Of a stretch of 64,000 nucleotides of DNA, positions 34,658 through 44,461 are shown one piece after another; positions within the stretch are counted from its first letter, which is position 1, and each line of letters opens with the position of its first letter. Under the pieces are notes generated by a model. That model was not told the origin of the DNA. It saw nothing but the letters and a program-made list of their open reading frames with translations, and ran no database searches. The stretch comes from GCA-2720975 sp964469565 (GTDB lineage Bacteria > Planctomycetota > UBA1135 > GCA-002686595). Made by a program: the position numbers and the translations under genes. The stretch covers positions 1 through 64,000 of the forward strand of contig CAYXZD010000010.1 in NCBI GenBank assembly GCA_964469565.1. The letters are read 5' to 3'.

Positions 34658-35569
34658 ATGGACCTCGTCCTCCAACTTATCGTTTTCGCGATCGGGCTCG
34701 GTACTGCAGCAGCGAGCCATTGGGGTCCCGGTCACCACCTGGAGTTTGCCGAGCGGGTCCTGCGACGCCGCAGGGAGCTCCTGCCGAGGGGTGTCGCCCG
34801 CCTCCTCGGCGAGCACGCCGATGCCTACCGCTACGGGAATCTGGCCGCGGACCTCATCACTGTCAAAGCCTATGGCGGACACCAAAACCACTGCCACCGC
34901 TGGACCATGATCGAGGCCATGGGCGAGCACTCCACCGGCTCAGAGGAGGAACAGGCCTTTATCCTCGGCTATCTCTCTCACCTCGCCGCCGACACCATCG
35001 CCCACAATCACTTTGTTCCGTTCCACCTCGTTCGTTTTGCCCGTGGCCGGGGATTGGGCCATCTCTACTGGGAGATGATGGCCGACCGTTTCGTCGCAGA
35101 CCATCGCTGGGATGCCCTAGAGCGCATGCAGGGCCTAGCGCGCCTCGATCAACTCGACCACATGATCAACGCCTCGGTTCCGCGCAAAGCCCTCACCGTA
35201 GGAGCGAACCGCATCATCTTCGATCATGTGCTCTTGGTGGCCCGCCGCAGGTCCTGGCGACGGGGCATGGAGAAGTTGCACCCCGTTGGAAGAGTAGGGC
35301 TTCAGCGAGGGTTTCTGCGTACATTTCAACGCGCTTCAGTGCAGCGCATTCAACTAGCCTTGCGCCCTCGGGGACTGGCCAAGCTCTCTCACCTAGACAC
35401 CACAGGAAAAGCAGCCCTGAAAGAAGCAGCCAAGATTCGCAGGCAAATGGTGCGCCGCTATGCGTCGGGCGAGGCTCGTGATGAAGCTGGACAGGCACTC
35501 GCCCAGAGTTTTCTCGCTGGCATGGAGTCTCCCCCCCAGGGCCACCGCAGTCAGACGCCCCACTGGTAG
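34658..35569 (+). CDS. Zinc-dependent phospholipase C-type protein (PF00882-like)
   Basis: The 303-residue protein from ATG 34658 carries the metal-binding histidine pattern of the family: SHWGPGHHLEFAERVL, then HADAYRYGNLAADLITV, HLAADTIAHNHFVPFH and LYWEMMADRFV. Spacing and residues match zinc-dependent phospholipase C domains. The first 20 residues are hydrophobic (LVLQLIVFAIGLGTAAASHW), so it may be exported or anchored. The C-terminal part is basic and helical without a recognised domain. The frame opens at 34577, but the upstream codons look non-coding and the hydrophobic start favours 34658. It diverges from the membrane glycosyltransferase gene across about 73 nt. Confidence 0.82.
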   Translation: MDLVLQLIVFAIGLGTAAASHWGPGHHLEFAERVLRRRRELLPRGVARLLGEHADAYRYGNLAADLITVKAYGGHQNHCHRWTMIEAMGEHSTGSEEEQAFILGYLSHLAADTIAHNHFVPFHLVRFARGRGLGHLYWEMMADRFVADHRWDALERMQGLARLDQLDHMINASVPRKALTVGANRIIFDHVLLVARRRSWRRGMEKLHPVGRVGLQRGFLRTFQRASVQRIQLALRPRGLAKLSHLDTTGKAALKEAAKIRRQMVRRYASGEARDEAGQALAQSFLAGMESPPQGHRSQTPHW

Positions 35570-35620
35570 TGCCCCACGGGTAGTAGCTGGCCAGAATCCA
35601 GGTCAGGTCAGAGCGGGTGC

Positions 35621-37552
35621 TCAGTTATCGATGCGGAAGTAACGGGGCACGTAGTCGGTTGCGTCCCCATCAGAGTTGATGTCTTTTCCTCCCGCCCCCT
35701 GCATGGTCTCTTGAAAGATCATGACGCCAAATTTGGGGGCAGCCAGATGATCGAATTGCACAGCGGAGGCGTCCAGGCTATTGAGGGTAGCCATACGGAC
35801 GAGGGGCTCTGAGTTCGTCACTCCCACCCGAGTCAGGATGAAGTCATTCGAATCACCGTCACCATTGAAGTCGGTGCCGCCTTCCTCGGCCTCCGAGAGC
35901 CGAAAGTAGCCCACCCCGCCGGCCATCACTATGCCCGCATTGTCACTGGCAACCCCCATCGCCAGTCCCGGGAAACTCAAGGCTGAGCCCGAGAGGACTT
36001 TGGGGAAGGTCGGCAGGCTGTCGAGTAGGTCACCATCGCCGTTTTGATCGACTCCCAAGACCGACTCCTCGATGGCCACAAGCACACGTGCGGTACTACC
36101 CGAATCCGCCGCCATCCAGGTCGCGCCGATGGGGACTCCTGAACCGTGGTCAAAATTCCAAGTTTGGCCGACGAGGCTAGGATCCTTGGCTGCCAGAAGA
36201 TTGTTGTCCGTTCCTGGATCCCCATCATGATCCCGCCCATCCGCGGCCTCGTCCACAAGCAGAGTCCACAAGCCGCCCAGAGGCAACACGCCCCCGGTAG
36301 AGTCTCCGTTGGCTCCCGGAACCGTCGTCACAAGTGCCATCAGATAGGACGGATCGGTCACAGGGAGTGCGGGGGCCGCCGGGTTGCTCGCAGTGACCCA
36401 ACGAAAGATGCGGTCAGACGTGTCTCCATCACCATTGAGGTCACAGCCCGCCCCCAGGCCCTCATCCGCCTCAAGGGAAGCGCAGGCCACATAGCCCTTG
36501 GAGTGCACATACAGTCTTTCTCCAGGGGTGGCCACGAGTCCCGTATTCCGTATCGCCCCCCCGGCGAGATAGTCGGTCATCAGAAGCCAGTGGAGGACAT
36601 CATCATCGGTATCCACATCCCCGAGGGCAGTGCATGCAGGGGGTGGCCACGAGAGGCTGAACAGAGCTGGGTTGTTGAGGTTGACTCCCTGGGCAGATTC
36701 GTTGACTGCGAAGGCCACGATCGTGTCGCTGCCGGATGCCCCTGCCGCGAAGGGAGGGTTCACCCCCAAGGCCAGGCCCGTCCCCACGATATTGGTTCCC
36801 CCCTGGGATGCGTCCAGCAGAGCGAGGACGGAACTATCGGCGCCATCCAAGTCACCATTCAAATCACCATCAAGGGTCTCGTCCATCGCAAGGAAGAGGA
36901 CGCCAGCCGACTCCCCCACGATTCCCACCGAAACACCGTCGCCGTCCGCCACAACACTTGTGGCCAGGAATGTGGGTGCATCGGGGACGGCACCGCTGGA
37001 GGCCACATGGGAAGCAAACAGATTGGTCTGTCCAGTCACGCTAGGTGCATCGGCACCCACAAAAAATGCGCTGTCCTGCACACCCACCAATACCGTCGCG
37101 GAACTGACATCCAAATCAGCGAGATACACGGGCTCCGAGGCCGAGGGAATCGCATAGGTCAGAACCCGATCAGCCTGATCGCCATCGGCGTTCCAGTCCC
37201 TGCCATCCGATGACTCGAGAACCACCAAGAATAGGGTCCCCTTGACCATGACCATCGACTGAACGGCGGTATCGAGGAGCGTGCGCTTGTCGGAGTAGGT
37301 GTCCACCCGCACGGCCACGGCATCGATCACGTCCCCATCCCCATTCAAGTCCTGACCGGTGGCGGTGAGATTTGCCTCGGAAGCCAAATACACAAGCCAC
37401 TTGCCTGAAGTCACCATCTGTGAACCGGGTGCCACTGGGTGTGGCACGGTCTTGAGGCTGTAGTACTCAACCGGATCCTCCTCTGGCTTCTTACAAGAAC
37501 CGAGAGAGAGGACACCCAATAGGGTCAACACAAGGAATCTGCGGTGGATCAT
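35621..37552 (-). CDS. Lipoprotein with about eight Ca-binding-like DxNxDGDxxD repeats
   Basis: The 643-residue protein has a lipoprotein signal (LLGVLSLGSC, Cys20). The motif DLNGDGDVID and variants begin at about residues 68, 119, 230, 371, 441, 502, 561 and 624, often preceded by Glu-Ser/Ala and Gly; weaker copies lie near 292 and 312. The period is often 50-70 residues, with hydrophobic beta-type segments between, suggesting a beta-propeller whose loops bind calcium, as in dockerin, EF-hand-like or thrombospondin-type-3 loops. No catalytic motif is recognised. It is divergent from a TonB-dependent receptor. Surface lipoprotein is likely; function unknown. Confidence 0.72.
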   Translation of the reverse strand: MIHRRFLVLTLLGVLSLGSCKKPEEDPVEYYSLKTVPHPVAPGSQMVTSGKWLVYLASEANLTATGQDLNGDGDVIDAVAVRVDTYSDKRTLLDTAVQSMVMVKGTLFLVVLESSDGRDWNADGDQADRVLTYAIPSASEPVYLADLDVSSATVLVGVQDSAFFVGADAPSVTGQTNLFASHVASSGAVPDAPTFLATSVVADGDGVSVGIVGESAGVLFLAMDETLDGDLNGDLDGADSSVLALLDASQGGTNIVGTGLALGVNPPFAAGASGSDTIVAFAVNESAQGVNLNNPALFSLSWPPPACTALGDVDTDDDVLHWLLMTDYLAGGAIRNTGLVATPGERLYVHSKGYVACASLEADEGLGAGCDLNGDGDTSDRIFRWVTASNPAAPALPVTDPSYLMALVTTVPGANGDSTGGVLPLGGLWTLLVDEAADGRDHDGDPGTDNNLLAAKDPSLVGQTWNFDHGSGVPIGATWMAADSGSTARVLVAIEESVLGVDQNGDGDLLDSLPTFPKVLSGSALSFPGLAMGVASDNAGIVMAGGVGYFRLSEAEEGGTDFNGDGDSNDFILTRVGVTNSEPLVRMATLNSLDASAVQFDHLAAPKFGVMIFQETMQGAGGKDINSDGDATDYVPRYFRIDN

Positions 37553-37889
37553 AGATATGCGTGGTTCAGTGAAGCCTAGTCGGAGCGGATTCGGCGCCGG
37601 CCCCGATGGTCAACCCTGCCGCCAAAGGCGATGAGCAACCCAGAGCCCTGGGAACTGGCGTCGGAGTGGAACCCACCACCCCCCGAACTTGAGATTGGAT
37701 TGCCGCTCAGTGTAGCCAAGGTGAATCCGCGAGGAGTTGCGGGAATGTGCTCTGTTTTATTTTTGTGAGAGGGAATGAACCGGTGCCCCATGAAGCCCGT
37801 TCGAGCCCTCCCAAGGTGCCTCACCCCAATTCGGTGTTGTTGCTGCCCACTTTGTCCTTCACCCAGTCCTCGAGCTCCCCCTTCAGCTA
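37553..37889. other. Divergent intergenic region between repeat lipoprotein and TonB receptor
   Basis: This 337-nt region should carry promoters for both genes. A T-rich stretch at about 37750-37768 is the only AT-rich patch, plausible for a plus-strand promoter. I looked for a cobalamin riboswitch, which often precedes TonB receptors, and for an obvious Fur-type palindrome, and see neither. A short minus-strand frame here is not credible as a gene. Confidence 0.5.
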
Positions 37890-40004
37890 ATGCCGCTCAC
37901 CCTCACTGCGTCCATTCTCAGCACCCTTCTGACGGCCTGCCCCCAAGATCCCGCCCCCCAAGACACGGACCCACCCACAGCTGACCTCGGCACCACCGTT
38001 GTCACCCCCACCCTGACGGCTACAGACCCCCTAGAGACGCCTTACACCACACACACCGTCTCCCGCGAGGATTTTGATCAGCAGGGTTTCCGCACCCTGC
38101 CCCAGGCTCTGCGCAATATTCCCGGCGTCCTGGTCCAAGAGACGGCTCTAGGACACGGGTCACCCTACATTCGTGGCTTTACGAGCTTTCGAAACCTAAT
38201 GCTGGTGGACGGAATCCGCCTCAATAACTCAGTCTTCCGCCCGGGACCCAACCAATACTGGAACACGATCGATCCCTTCTCCATTGAATCCCTTGAGGTG
38301 GTCAAGGGCCCCAGCTCTGTCCTGTACGGATCCGATGCCATCGGGGGTACGGTCAACGCCATCACCCGCAACCCATTCGGCCACGGGGCGACAGGCAACG
38401 TCGCCGGTGAATTGCGTTACCGCTGGGCGGATGCCGCTAACTACGATCAAGCTCGGCTTGACCTGTCGGCGACCTATGGCCAAGACGGCGGAGTGCTGAT
38501 CGGCCTGACCTCCAAGTCCTTTGGTGATGTCCACGGGGGCTCCGAAGTGGGCACTCAGCCAGGTACGGGTTATGACGAGCTGGGCGGTGATTTCAAACTC
38601 GAGCATTTCGTCGATGGGGATACGCGCATCGTGCTCGCCCACCAGGTCGTCGACCAGGAAGATGTACCCCGTACTCACAAGACTGTCGATGGCATCGACT
38701 GGAATGGGTTGTCATCAGGCTCAGATCTTCAACGAGATCTCGACCAGCGCCGCGAGCTCACCTATTTTCAGATGAACCAGGTGGGCCTTGACGGATTTGC
38801 AGACGAAATCACGACAAGCCTGTCCTGGCACAACCAGACCGAGGAGCGCGATCGCATCAAATCAAGTGGTGCCCAAGAGTGGCAAGGGATTGACGTGGGC
38901 ACTCTCGGCCTCTTCACGCACTTGCACAAGGACACAGAGTCAGGTCGATGGACCTGGGGAGCCGAGTACTACCGGGACAGCGTAGACTCGTTCAAGCGTA
39001 AGGCCTCTGGCAATAGCGCCGCCGATGACATTCAAGGTCCTGTGGCAGACGATGCGACCTACGAAACGATGGGCGTGTTTGTCCAAGACAGCATCGAAGT
39101 GAGCCCAAAGCTCGACATGGTCGTAGGCGCCCGCTGGAACTATGCGGCGGCCGATGCCAACAGCGTGCGCGACCCCGTCACAAGCACAAAAATCGCGATC
39201 GATGACAGCTGGAACGCCCTCGTGGGCAGCGCTCGTTTCTTGTACGAGCTCACCCCCAACACCACAAACCTGTTTGGAGGTATCTCACAAGGATTCCGGG
39301 CCCCCAACCTGTCTGACCTAACCCGCTTTGACAGTGCGCGCAGCAATGAGTTCGAAATCCCCGCACCCGATCTCGACCCAGAGTATTACACGAGCTTCGA
39401 ACTGGGCATCAAGAATGAAAGCGATGCATGGTCCTCCCAAGTCGCCTTGTTTCACACACTGATTCGTGACCAGATTCTGCGTTTCCCCACCGGAAACACT
39501 AATGGTTCCGGTGAGACGGAAGTTACGAAAGACAATGTCGGGGACGGAAGTGTCGAGGGAATCGAAGTGGGTCTGGCCTACCAGATTGACCCGAGTTGGA
39601 CGGCCTTTGCCAATGCAACCTACATGCACGGTAAAAAAAGTACCTTCCCCACTTCGGCGCCTGTACTCGAGGATGAATACCTCGACCGTTTGATGCCTTT
39701 CACGGCTCAATTAGGTCTGCGCTGGAATGATCCATCACGCAATCTCTGGGCCGAAGCCATCGCAGTCCACGCCGACAAGGCCGACCGCCTCTCTACCAGG
39801 GATGCGGGGGACGGTTCACGGATCCCCGACGGAGGGACACCCGCGTACACGACCCTCGACATGCGCATGGGGTGGCAGGTCAAGGCGGCAACGACCCTGC
39901 ACGTCGGCTTGGAAAACATTACTGACGAGGATTACAGAGTCCACGGCTCAGGCCTCAATCGTCCCGGTCGTAACCTGACGGTGGGCCTAGCGTTTTCGTT
40001 CTAG
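37890..40004 (+). CDS. TonB-dependent outer-membrane receptor, heme/siderophore type
   Basis: The 704-residue protein has a plug domain (GFRTLPQALRNIPGVLVQE, SPYIRGFTSFRNLMLVDGIR, EVVKGPSSVLYGSDAIGG) and a 22-strand-type barrel. It ends with NRPGRNLTVGLAFSF, where the terminal Phe is the beta-barrel assembly signal. Sequence flavour matches hemoglobin/heme receptors, although no FRAP/NPNL pair is clear beyond FRAPNLSDLTRFD. Unusually, the N-terminus resembles a lipoprotein signal (ILSTLLTACPQDP) with a Pro/Thr-rich linker. No ribosome site is obvious. TonB/ExbBD are not in the window. The substrate is a prediction only. Confidence 0.92.
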   Translation: MPLTLTASILSTLLTACPQDPAPQDTDPPTADLGTTVVTPTLTATDPLETPYTTHTVSREDFDQQGFRTLPQALRNIPGVLVQETALGHGSPYIRGFTSFRNLMLVDGIRLNNSVFRPGPNQYWNTIDPFSIESLEVVKGPSSVLYGSDAIGGTVNAITRNPFGHGATGNVAGELRYRWADAANYDQARLDLSATYGQDGGVLIGLTSKSFGDVHGGSEVGTQPGTGYDELGGDFKLEHFVDGDTRIVLAHQVVDQEDVPRTHKTVDGIDWNGLSSGSDLQRDLDQRRELTYFQMNQVGLDGFADEITTSLSWHNQTEERDRIKSSGAQEWQGIDVGTLGLFTHLHKDTESGRWTWGAEYYRDSVDSFKRKASGNSAADDIQGPVADDATYETMGVFVQDSIEVSPKLDMVVGARWNYAAADANSVRDPVTSTKIAIDDSWNALVGSARFLYELTPNTTNLFGGISQGFRAPNLSDLTRFDSARSNEFEIPAPDLDPEYYTSFELGIKNESDAWSSQVALFHTLIRDQILRFPTGNTNGSGETEVTKDNVGDGSVEGIEVGLAYQIDPSWTAFANATYMHGKKSTFPTSAPVLEDEYLDRLMPFTAQLGLRWNDPSRNLWAEAIAVHADKADRLSTRDAGDGSRIPDGGTPAYTTLDMRMGWQVKAATTLHVGLENITDEDYRVHGSGLNRPGRNLTVGLAFSF

Positions 40005-40043
40005 GACCCCTGAGAGAGATCCTGCAGGGCGTGGGGTGCTGTG

Positions 40044-43000
40044 CTAGCCGCAGGACCCTGCGCCCTCACTCATGGATGGGCGGCGCTGGGTGAGACGATG
40101 CATCCATCGGCCTGCAAGTTCTTTGAGATCCTCAAGGATAAGATAGAACGCGGGGATTAGAAGCAGAGTGATCACGGTGGCAAAAACCACCCCGAAGGCG
40201 AGGCTAACGGCCATCGGAATCATGAACCGTGCTTGGACGCTCTGTTCGAGCAGCAACGGGGTCAATCCAGCAAAGGTCGTCAGGGTGGTGAGGAAGATTG
40301 CCCGAAAGCGCCGCTGCCCCCCACGCAGGACTGCCTCAGCTGCGCCGATTCCGTCGCTGCTCCGCAGACCTTCGATGTAATCCACCAAGACGAGGGAGTC
40401 ATTCACCACAATCCCCGTCAAGGCCATGATGCCAATCACAGAGAACATAGAGAAATCAAACCCCATGAGCATGTGGCCCCACAGAGCGCCGATGAGGCCG
40501 AACGGGATCGCCAACATGATCACGAAGGGCCGCAGGTAGGAACGTAGGGGAATCGCCAAGAGCACGAACATGGCGAGGAGCGCGGAGATGGCGTTAGTGC
40601 GCATCGCGCCCATGAACTGCCTCTGCTCTTTCTGGGGTCCTTCAAAGGAACTTGTCACCTGGGGGTGATCCTCGAGAAGATCGGGTAGGACTGTTGAGCG
40701 CAGTGAGGTTTCGACGATTCCAGGAGTCGTCACCCCCGAGTCAATGTCAGCGACAATGTCGATGAAGCGTGCTCGCCCAGCTCGGTGAATGGCTGCATAG
40801 CCGACCCCATGTTGCACTCGAGCCACCTCTGAAAAAGGCAATGCCAGCCCCCCTTGAGTTTGGATGCGCATCTGTCCGAGGGTGGCCATCCGCATGCGTT
40901 CCTGAGCGCTGTACCGCACGTACACTTTCAGCTCATCGCGCCCGCGTTGGATACTCTGAACCTCAACCCCATAGAAGGCCTGACGAACTTGCCGGGCCAG
41001 ATCTAGATGGGTCAGTCCCGCAGCCAAGCCAGCAGGCTTGAGGGAGAGTGAGAGCTCCCGTTTTCCCGGAACAAAGTTGTCACGCACGGCGCTCACACCT
41101 ACGAGTTCCCCCATGCGGGCCTGCAATTCGGCACCCAGAGCACTCAGTTCCGCACTGTCCTGCCCTGAGAGACGAATATGGATGTCACCGTCGCCACCCA
41201 TCAATTGAGACGAAAAAACGAGCGATTCCGCACCTGGAACGGATTGAGTTCGCGCGTCCCACAGATCAGCGAATTGTCTGCTGGATACTCCCCTCTCCTC
41301 CGCAGGGACTAGCGCAACATTCACCTCCCCCAAGTGTCCTCCGGAATAGCGGGTTCCCACCCCAGCGGCCGCCTTTGACTGTTTTTCGCGATAGGGCTGA
41401 CCCCCAAGGGAAGTCATGATCGACTCCACCACGGGGCCGCCCTCTTGGTTCTCCAACTCTGCTGCGAGTTCCTGCGCAGCCTGCTCGAATCCCCTCAATG
41501 CCTCGAGCGTGTGCGCCTTGGGCGTTCCCAGGGGCATGGTCAACTCGACGGCTACATTGTCGGCCTCGATCTGCGGAAAGAAATTGAACTTCAGCCAGCC
41601 ATGGCTGATCAGCGTCACGCTCACCACCAGCAATCCAACGCCGCCCGTGAGCGTGGCATAGCGATACCGCATCAACGCGCGGAGTGCAGGGGTATAGGCT
41701 TGAAGGATGAAACGGTCTAGCCCAGAGACGGTACGCGATTGAATCCACTCCAAGATTCCTCTCGATGCACGCTGCTCTTGTGAGGGAAGGTGTTTGAGGT
41801 GAGCGGGGAGTACAAGCAGTGACTCCACGAGCGAGAAAACGAGAACTGCAATCACAACTAATGGGATGTTGCGTGAAAATTGGCCCATGTTTCCAGGCAT
41901 GAACAGCATCGGGGTGAACGCCACCATGGTGGTCAAGACCGCAAAGATGACTGGCTTGGACACTTGATGAGTTCCCAGGATCGCTGCGGTCAACCCGCTC
42001 TTGCGGCCTTCCCCATTGTGCCGATGGTGATGAATGTTCTCAGCAACAACAATTGCATCATCGACGACGATTCCTAGCACGATGATGAACGCGAACAGCG
42101 AAATCATGTTGACGGAGACGTCCATGGCTGGCATCAACCAGATTCCACCGAGGAAGGAAATGGGAATCCCTATGGTGACCCACATGGCAAGGCGCAGGCG
42201 CAGGAACAACGCGAGGGTGATCAGCACCAGGGCGAGTCCCTGCAGACCATTGTCCAGCATCAGGTTCAGTCGATCCTCGAGCATGACCGTTTCGTCGGCC
42301 GTGATGGCAACCTCGAGGCCTTCTGGGAGGCTCTGCGAAAAACCATCCAGATACCGGCGTGCAGCTGGCCCGATCACGAGGGCTTGCTGATCTCCCACCC
42401 GAAAAATGTCCACCGCCGCCGCTGGATTTCCGTTGAAACGCATTGCTTGATCAGTCTCCGCAAGACCATCGCGAATCGTCGCAACGTCCCCCAGCAATAC
42501 ATGGGTTCCGTCCGGGCGTGTGCGCAGGGGCAAATCTGAGAATGCTGCCCCCCTGAGTGCACGACCTTCACTCCTCAGAAGGATCTCCCCTCCCTGGGTC
42601 TTGATGCTCCCACCTGGTAGGTCTACTGAGGACCGACGCACAGCTTCTGCGACCTCATCAAAACTGAGTGAGAATCGCCGTAAGTCGGCTTCTGCGACCT
42701 CGATTGAAATCTCGAGCGGGGCAGCGTTGACCAGTCGCACAAGTGAAATCTCCGGGAGACTCACGAGGCCTGCCTGCAATCGCAATGCAAGCGCCCTGAG
42801 AGTGAGCCCATCCGTCGGCCCCCAAATGACGACCTTCATCGCGCTCGAGTTGAGATCAACAAGACTGACGGTGGGACGCTCGGCCTCTTCTGGAAACGAA
42901 TCGATACGGTCCACGGCAGATTGGATGTCTGCCAGTAGGGTGTTTCGGTCTGTTCCGAAGAGCAGGTCAACGGTCACGGTCGCCAAGCTTTCAGTCGCGC

Positions 43001-43250
43001 TTGAGGTCACCTCCTCCACACCGGAAAGGCCTTGTACGCTCTCCTCGATACGAGCGCAAATCGATTGCTCAACCTCTTCGGGCGCCGCCCCGGGGTAGGG
43101 GACGGTGATTTGTACGGAATCGGTGAGCACGGTTGGCACGACCTCTTGTTGCAAGGTGGGGAGTTCCCGCAGCCCAAGAGATACCACCGCCACCACCAAG
43201 AGATTGGCGGCCACTGGGTGTCCCGCAAACCAAGTGATGACGCCCTTCAT
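40044..43250 (-). CDS. RND efflux pump, inner-membrane transporter
   Basis: The 1068-residue protein has the AcrB-type plan: TM1, a long periplasmic domain (PYPGAAPEEVEQSICARIEE), TM2-6 with the proton-relay Asp pair in VLGIVVDDAIVVAENI, a second periplasmic domain and TM7-12 with ALTGIVVNDSLVLVDYIE. This is a full-length HAE/heavy-metal-type pump. It starts in a 4-nt overlap with the adaptor gene. The operon contains its adaptor, outer-membrane factor and a TetR regulator. Substrates cannot be told from sequence. Confidence 0.95.
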   Translation of the reverse strand: MKGVITWFAGHPVAANLLVVAVVSLGLRELPTLQQEVVPTVLTDSVQITVPYPGAAPEEVEQSICARIEESVQGLSGVEEVTSSATESLATVTVDLLFGTDRNTLLADIQSAVDRIDSFPEEAERPTVSLVDLNSSAMKVVIWGPTDGLTLRALALRLQAGLVSLPEISLVRLVNAAPLEISIEVAEADLRRFSLSFDEVAEAVRRSSVDLPGGSIKTQGGEILLRSEGRALRGAAFSDLPLRTRPDGTHVLLGDVATIRDGLAETDQAMRFNGNPAAAVDIFRVGDQQALVIGPAARRYLDGFSQSLPEGLEVAITADETVMLEDRLNLMLDNGLQGLALVLITLALFLRLRLAMWVTIGIPISFLGGIWLMPAMDVSVNMISLFAFIIVLGIVVDDAIVVAENIHHHRHNGEGRKSGLTAAILGTHQVSKPVIFAVLTTMVAFTPMLFMPGNMGQFSRNIPLVVIAVLVFSLVESLLVLPAHLKHLPSQEQRASRGILEWIQSRTVSGLDRFILQAYTPALRALMRYRYATLTGGVGLLVVSVTLISHGWLKFNFFPQIEADNVAVELTMPLGTPKAHTLEALRGFEQAAQELAAELENQEGGPVVESIMTSLGGQPYREKQSKAAAGVGTRYSGGHLGEVNVALVPAEERGVSSRQFADLWDARTQSVPGAESLVFSSQLMGGDGDIHIRLSGQDSAELSALGAELQARMGELVGVSAVRDNFVPGKRELSLSLKPAGLAAGLTHLDLARQVRQAFYGVEVQSIQRGRDELKVYVRYSAQERMRMATLGQMRIQTQGGLALPFSEVARVQHGVGYAAIHRAGRARFIDIVADIDSGVTTPGIVETSLRSTVLPDLLEDHPQVTSSFEGPQKEQRQFMGAMRTNAISALLAMFVLLAIPLRSYLRPFVIMLAIPFGLIGALWGHMLMGFDFSMFSVIGIMALTGIVVNDSLVLVDYIEGLRSSDGIGAAEAVLRGGQRRFRAIFLTTLTTFAGLTPLLLEQSVQARFMIPMAVSLAFGVVFATVITLLLIPAFYLILEDLKELAGRWMHRLTQRRPSMSEGAGSCG

Positions 43251-44461
43251 CTTTGAGTCGCCCCGTCAGAGGTTTCTGCTGAAGTGCTCCCGATGGAGGT
43301 CGCAGGGTCCCCACTCACCACCCGTACTCGCATACCTTCCACAACAACGGCAGGAGACCGGGTTACCAAGCGCGTCCCCGGGCCCCCAATGGGTTCCCCC
43401 AGAAGAGCCTCTGAATCGGTCAACATGAGCACCTGCACAACACGGCGCTGTAGGCGATCTTGCTCATCAACCACAAGCACCGAGTCTCCATCCCGAAGAG
43501 CAGTCCTCGGAATCGGAGTCACCTTCACTCCTTGTCGTCCCTGAATACGGGCCCGGACGAACAAGCCGGGTAGTAGTGCATGGGTGTTCAAGCTATCAGT
43601 CCCCGCGACCGGCCCCTCCAGGGTGGCGATCAGAGTGAGTACGGGATTGGCTGCATCCAACTCAGGGGCCGTGCGCTGGCCGCGCGCACTCCAAGTCTGC
43701 GTGCGGCCACCCACGGATGCCTGTAACTCGATTTCAAGGTCCCGTGCCCCGCTTCCCGAGGGCTCTAGGTCCAAGTGGGACAACTCCCCGAGGCCCAAGG
43801 GCAAGTGAACTTCGAGCGGCTCGGCCCTTTCAAGGCTGGCCACTGGTGTGCGCGGGTCGATGGCCTGCTGGGGCTCGACCCATCTGTGGAGGACACGCCC
43901 ATCAAAGGGCATGACCACGACTGTGCGACCTAAGGCCAGCCGCGCCTGGCGAACACCTATGCCAGCCTGTGTCAAAGCGGCCTCTGCAGCTGCCAATTGC
44001 GGTGCACGTGTGACCAACACGGGAGGCTCACCCTCGTGAAGTTCTTTCCAGTCGGCAATGGCTGCAGCGGCCAAGGCCTGTTCAAGATTCAGGCTTGCCT
44101 CTCGAGCAGCCACCTCGGCCTCCGCCTTTTCCAGTGCAAGCTCGTAATCCTGTGGGTCGATTCCCAGAATCTCAGTTCCCTTCGCGAGCCATGCCCCTCG
44201 CACAACGGCTGGATTCACTCGCAGAACGCGCCCGCCCACTTCAGGCAGAAGCTCGAGGCGTCCGGAGGCTACCAGTGTTCCCTGGGATTCCACGTAGAGA
44301 GTGCGTTCAACCTGTCGTACCACGGCGACCTCGGCGGTCGGGACGAAGGCATCGGTTTGCGCTCGCTCAGAATGTGGCGCATGGTCGACAAGGAACGACC
44401 GTCCGAACTTGGCCAAGAGCACGAGGACGACGATAAGCGTAACTTGAAGTGCGTTTTTCAT
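43247..44461 (-). CDS. RND periplasmic adaptor (HlyD/MexA family)
   Basis: The 404-residue protein has one N-terminal membrane anchor (ALQVTLIVVLVLLAKF), a biotinyl-lipoyl-like motif (VESQGTLVASGRLELLPEVG, VLRVNPAVVRGAWLAKG), and a coiled hairpin (ALEKAEAEVAAREASLNLEQ). Beta-barrel and membrane-proximal domains follow with HRWVEPQQAIDPRTPVASL. It couples the inner-membrane pump to the outer-membrane channel. Both ends overlap neighbouring genes by 4 nt. The family fit is clear. Confidence 0.94.
   Translation of the reverse strand: MKNALQVTLIVVLVLLAKFGRSFLVDHAPHSERAQTDAFVPTAEVAVVRQVERTLYVESQGTLVASGRLELLPEVGGRVLRVNPAVVRGAWLAKGTEILGIDPQDYELALEKAEAEVAAREASLNLEQALAAAAIADWKELHEGEPPVLVTRAPQLAAAEAALTQAGIGVRQARLALGRTVVVMPFDGRVLHRWVEPQQAIDPRTPVASLERAEPLEVHLPLGLGELSHLDLEPSGSGARDLEIELQASVGGRTQTWSARGQRTAPELDAANPVLTLIATLEGPVAGTDSLNTHALLPGLFVRARIQGRQGVKVTPIPRTALRDGDSVLVVDEQDRLQRRVVQVLMLTDSEALLGEPIGGPGTRLVTRSPAVVVEGMRVRVVSGDPATSIGSTSAETSDGATQR

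Noticed and set aside
36146..37213. A 355-codon plus-strand open frame
   Set aside because: It is opposite the repeat-rich lipoprotein; its length follows from the composition of the DxNGDGD repeats, and its translation is His/Arg/Gly-rich without domains.
37576..37824. An 82-codon minus-strand frame upstream of the repeat lipoprotein
   Set aside because: No ribosome site, no family resemblance and a Gly/Ser-rich composition in a divergent promoter region; treated as non-coding.
37553..37889. Cobalamin riboswitch before the TonB receptor
   Set aside because: No B12-box-like sequence or expected conserved core is visible.
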